Positions 63,488 through 64,000 of a stretch of DNA of 64,000 bases are shown here, piece by piece. Source of the stretch: Tateyamaria omphalii. GTDB lineage: Bacteria; Pseudomonadota; Alphaproteobacteria; Rhodobacterales; Rhodobacteraceae. The stretch covers positions 1,302,001-1,366,000 of the forward strand of contig NZ_JAHVHT010000001.1 of the NCBI RefSeq assembly GCF_019802125.1. Direction: 5' to 3'. The notes beneath the pieces are model-generated. The model ran no database searches and was not told the origin of the DNA. It saw only the letters and a list, made by a program, of their open reading frames with translations. The position numbers and the translations under genes were made by a program. The stretch's first letter is position 1; each line of letters starts with the position of its first letter.

Positions 63488-64000
63488 GCAGCCGCGCACA
63501 CATGCCAAAGAAAGATCCACAAAAGCGGACAAACACGCCTACGCAACCGCCACCACAACGCAGCCGGGCAGCTCTCGGCCTCACAGCTGCAGCAGCCGAA
63601 GGTCGTTTCATGCTCCAGGTCTGTCCGGAATGCCGCGCCGTGCAATACCCACCGCGCGATGCCTGTGTCGATTGCCTCGACACGGCGCTGCAATGGCAAG
63701 ACATCACTCCCACCGGCCAACTGCTTGCCGACACAACAGTTCGAACCTCCACCAACCTTTACTTTCGTGAACGAGGAGATTGGCGTGTCGGGACCGTGGA
63801 ACTTGACGCCGGCCCCAAGATTGTCTGCCATCTCGCGCAGGATTGCAGCGCTCCTGAACGCGTCACATTGCTTGCACGGCTCGACCGGTCCGGCCAGGGC
63901 GTGTTGGTGGCGCAGCCGGAGAACAGCAAGACGCGGCTTGCCGATGACCCCCAACTGAAGGCTTTGACAAGCGATCCACGCCACGCACGGGTGCTGGTGA
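63484..64000 (+). CDS. DUF35 Zn-ribbon/OB-fold protein (3' end outside window)
   Basis: The frame opens at ATG 63484, overlapping the thiolase-like stop as ATGA, and runs without a stop to the window edge, at least 172 codons. Residues ~43-63 are a Zn ribbon (FMLQVCPECRAVQYPPRDAC then DCL: Cys-x2-Cys and Cys-x3-Cys spacing) and an OB-fold follows (ITPTGQLLADTTVRT, GTVELDAGPKIVCHL). DUF35 proteins are obligate partners of thiolase-like condensing or cleaving enzymes. The frame goes on past the usual DUF35 length (about 140 residues), so a fused C-terminal domain is likely. Confidence 0.85.
   Translation, partial: MSSRAHMPKKDPQKRTNTPTQPPPQRSRAALGLTAAAAEGRFMLQVCPECRAVQYPPRDACVDCLDTALQWQDITPTGQLLADTTVRTSTNLYFRERGDWRVGTVELDAGPKIVCHLAQDCSAPERVTLLARLDRSGQGVLVAQPENSKTRLADDPQLKALTSDPRHARVLV

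Overview
The window is high-GC chromosomal DNA from an alphaproteobacterium, most likely of the Roseobacter group (Rhodobacteraceae). Pointers are the purC-purS-purQ and purM-purN blocks, the DUF1476 (zeta-type F1-ATPase inhibitor) gene, an alphaproteobacterial SspB, an RNase E with a large acidic insert in its S1 domain, separate homocysteine- and corrinoid-binding methionine synthase modules, a GAAC-N7-GAAC LexA box and a TTAA-N7-TTAA CtrA-like box. No phage, insertion sequence or CRISPR array was seen.

Layout. 1-33.5 kb is mainly core genome: a chromate transporter (cut by the left edge), sspB, fumC, class I fba, a P450/hydrolase pair, ccdA/tusA, rne, dctB-dctD, purC-S-Q, an MprF-like lipid aminoacyltransferase, the methionine-synthase modules with a thioredoxin-like and a DUF1638 protein, sufE, rnd, purM-N, an orphan histidine kinase, and two tRNAs (CAU and Asn-GUU).

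33.9-50 kb is a tryptophan/anthranilate catabolic island. kynA (tryptophan 2,3-dioxygenase) and kynU (kynureninase) lie behind a GntR regulator and should give anthranilate. A minus-strand operon codes for an aminobenzoate-type CoA ligase, the FAD/OYE fusion enzyme of the 2-aminobenzoyl-CoA monooxygenase/reductase type, an SDR, an enoyl-CoA hydratase, an acyl-CoA dehydrogenase, a thioesterase, a Rid-family protein and a MarR regulator. A divergent glutaryl-CoA dehydrogenase shares a promoter region that carries a 27-bp inverted repeat. Between the two blocks sit an AraC regulator and two paralogous cupins flanking a flavin monooxygenase. No recognisable N-formylkynurenine formamidase is present.

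50-64 kb is a second, apparently uncharacterised catabolic locus. A HAAT-type ABC importer (LivGFHM plus a separated binding protein) is arranged around a GntR gene. Each divergent arm holds an aldo/keto reductase next to an NTF2-like protein, and one of the reductases is fused to a Rid domain. Further right come a kynureninase-like PLP enzyme, a VOC-bicupin fusion, an XRE-cupin regulator, and a thiolase-like/DUF35 pair in which the thiolase nucleophile appears to be missing, as in acyl-CoA retro-aldolases. Stop/start overlaps run through most of this locus, so the genes are probably co-expressed. My best inference is uptake and degradation of a nitrogen-containing aromatic related to the kynurenine pathway. 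The substrate cannot be read from sequence.
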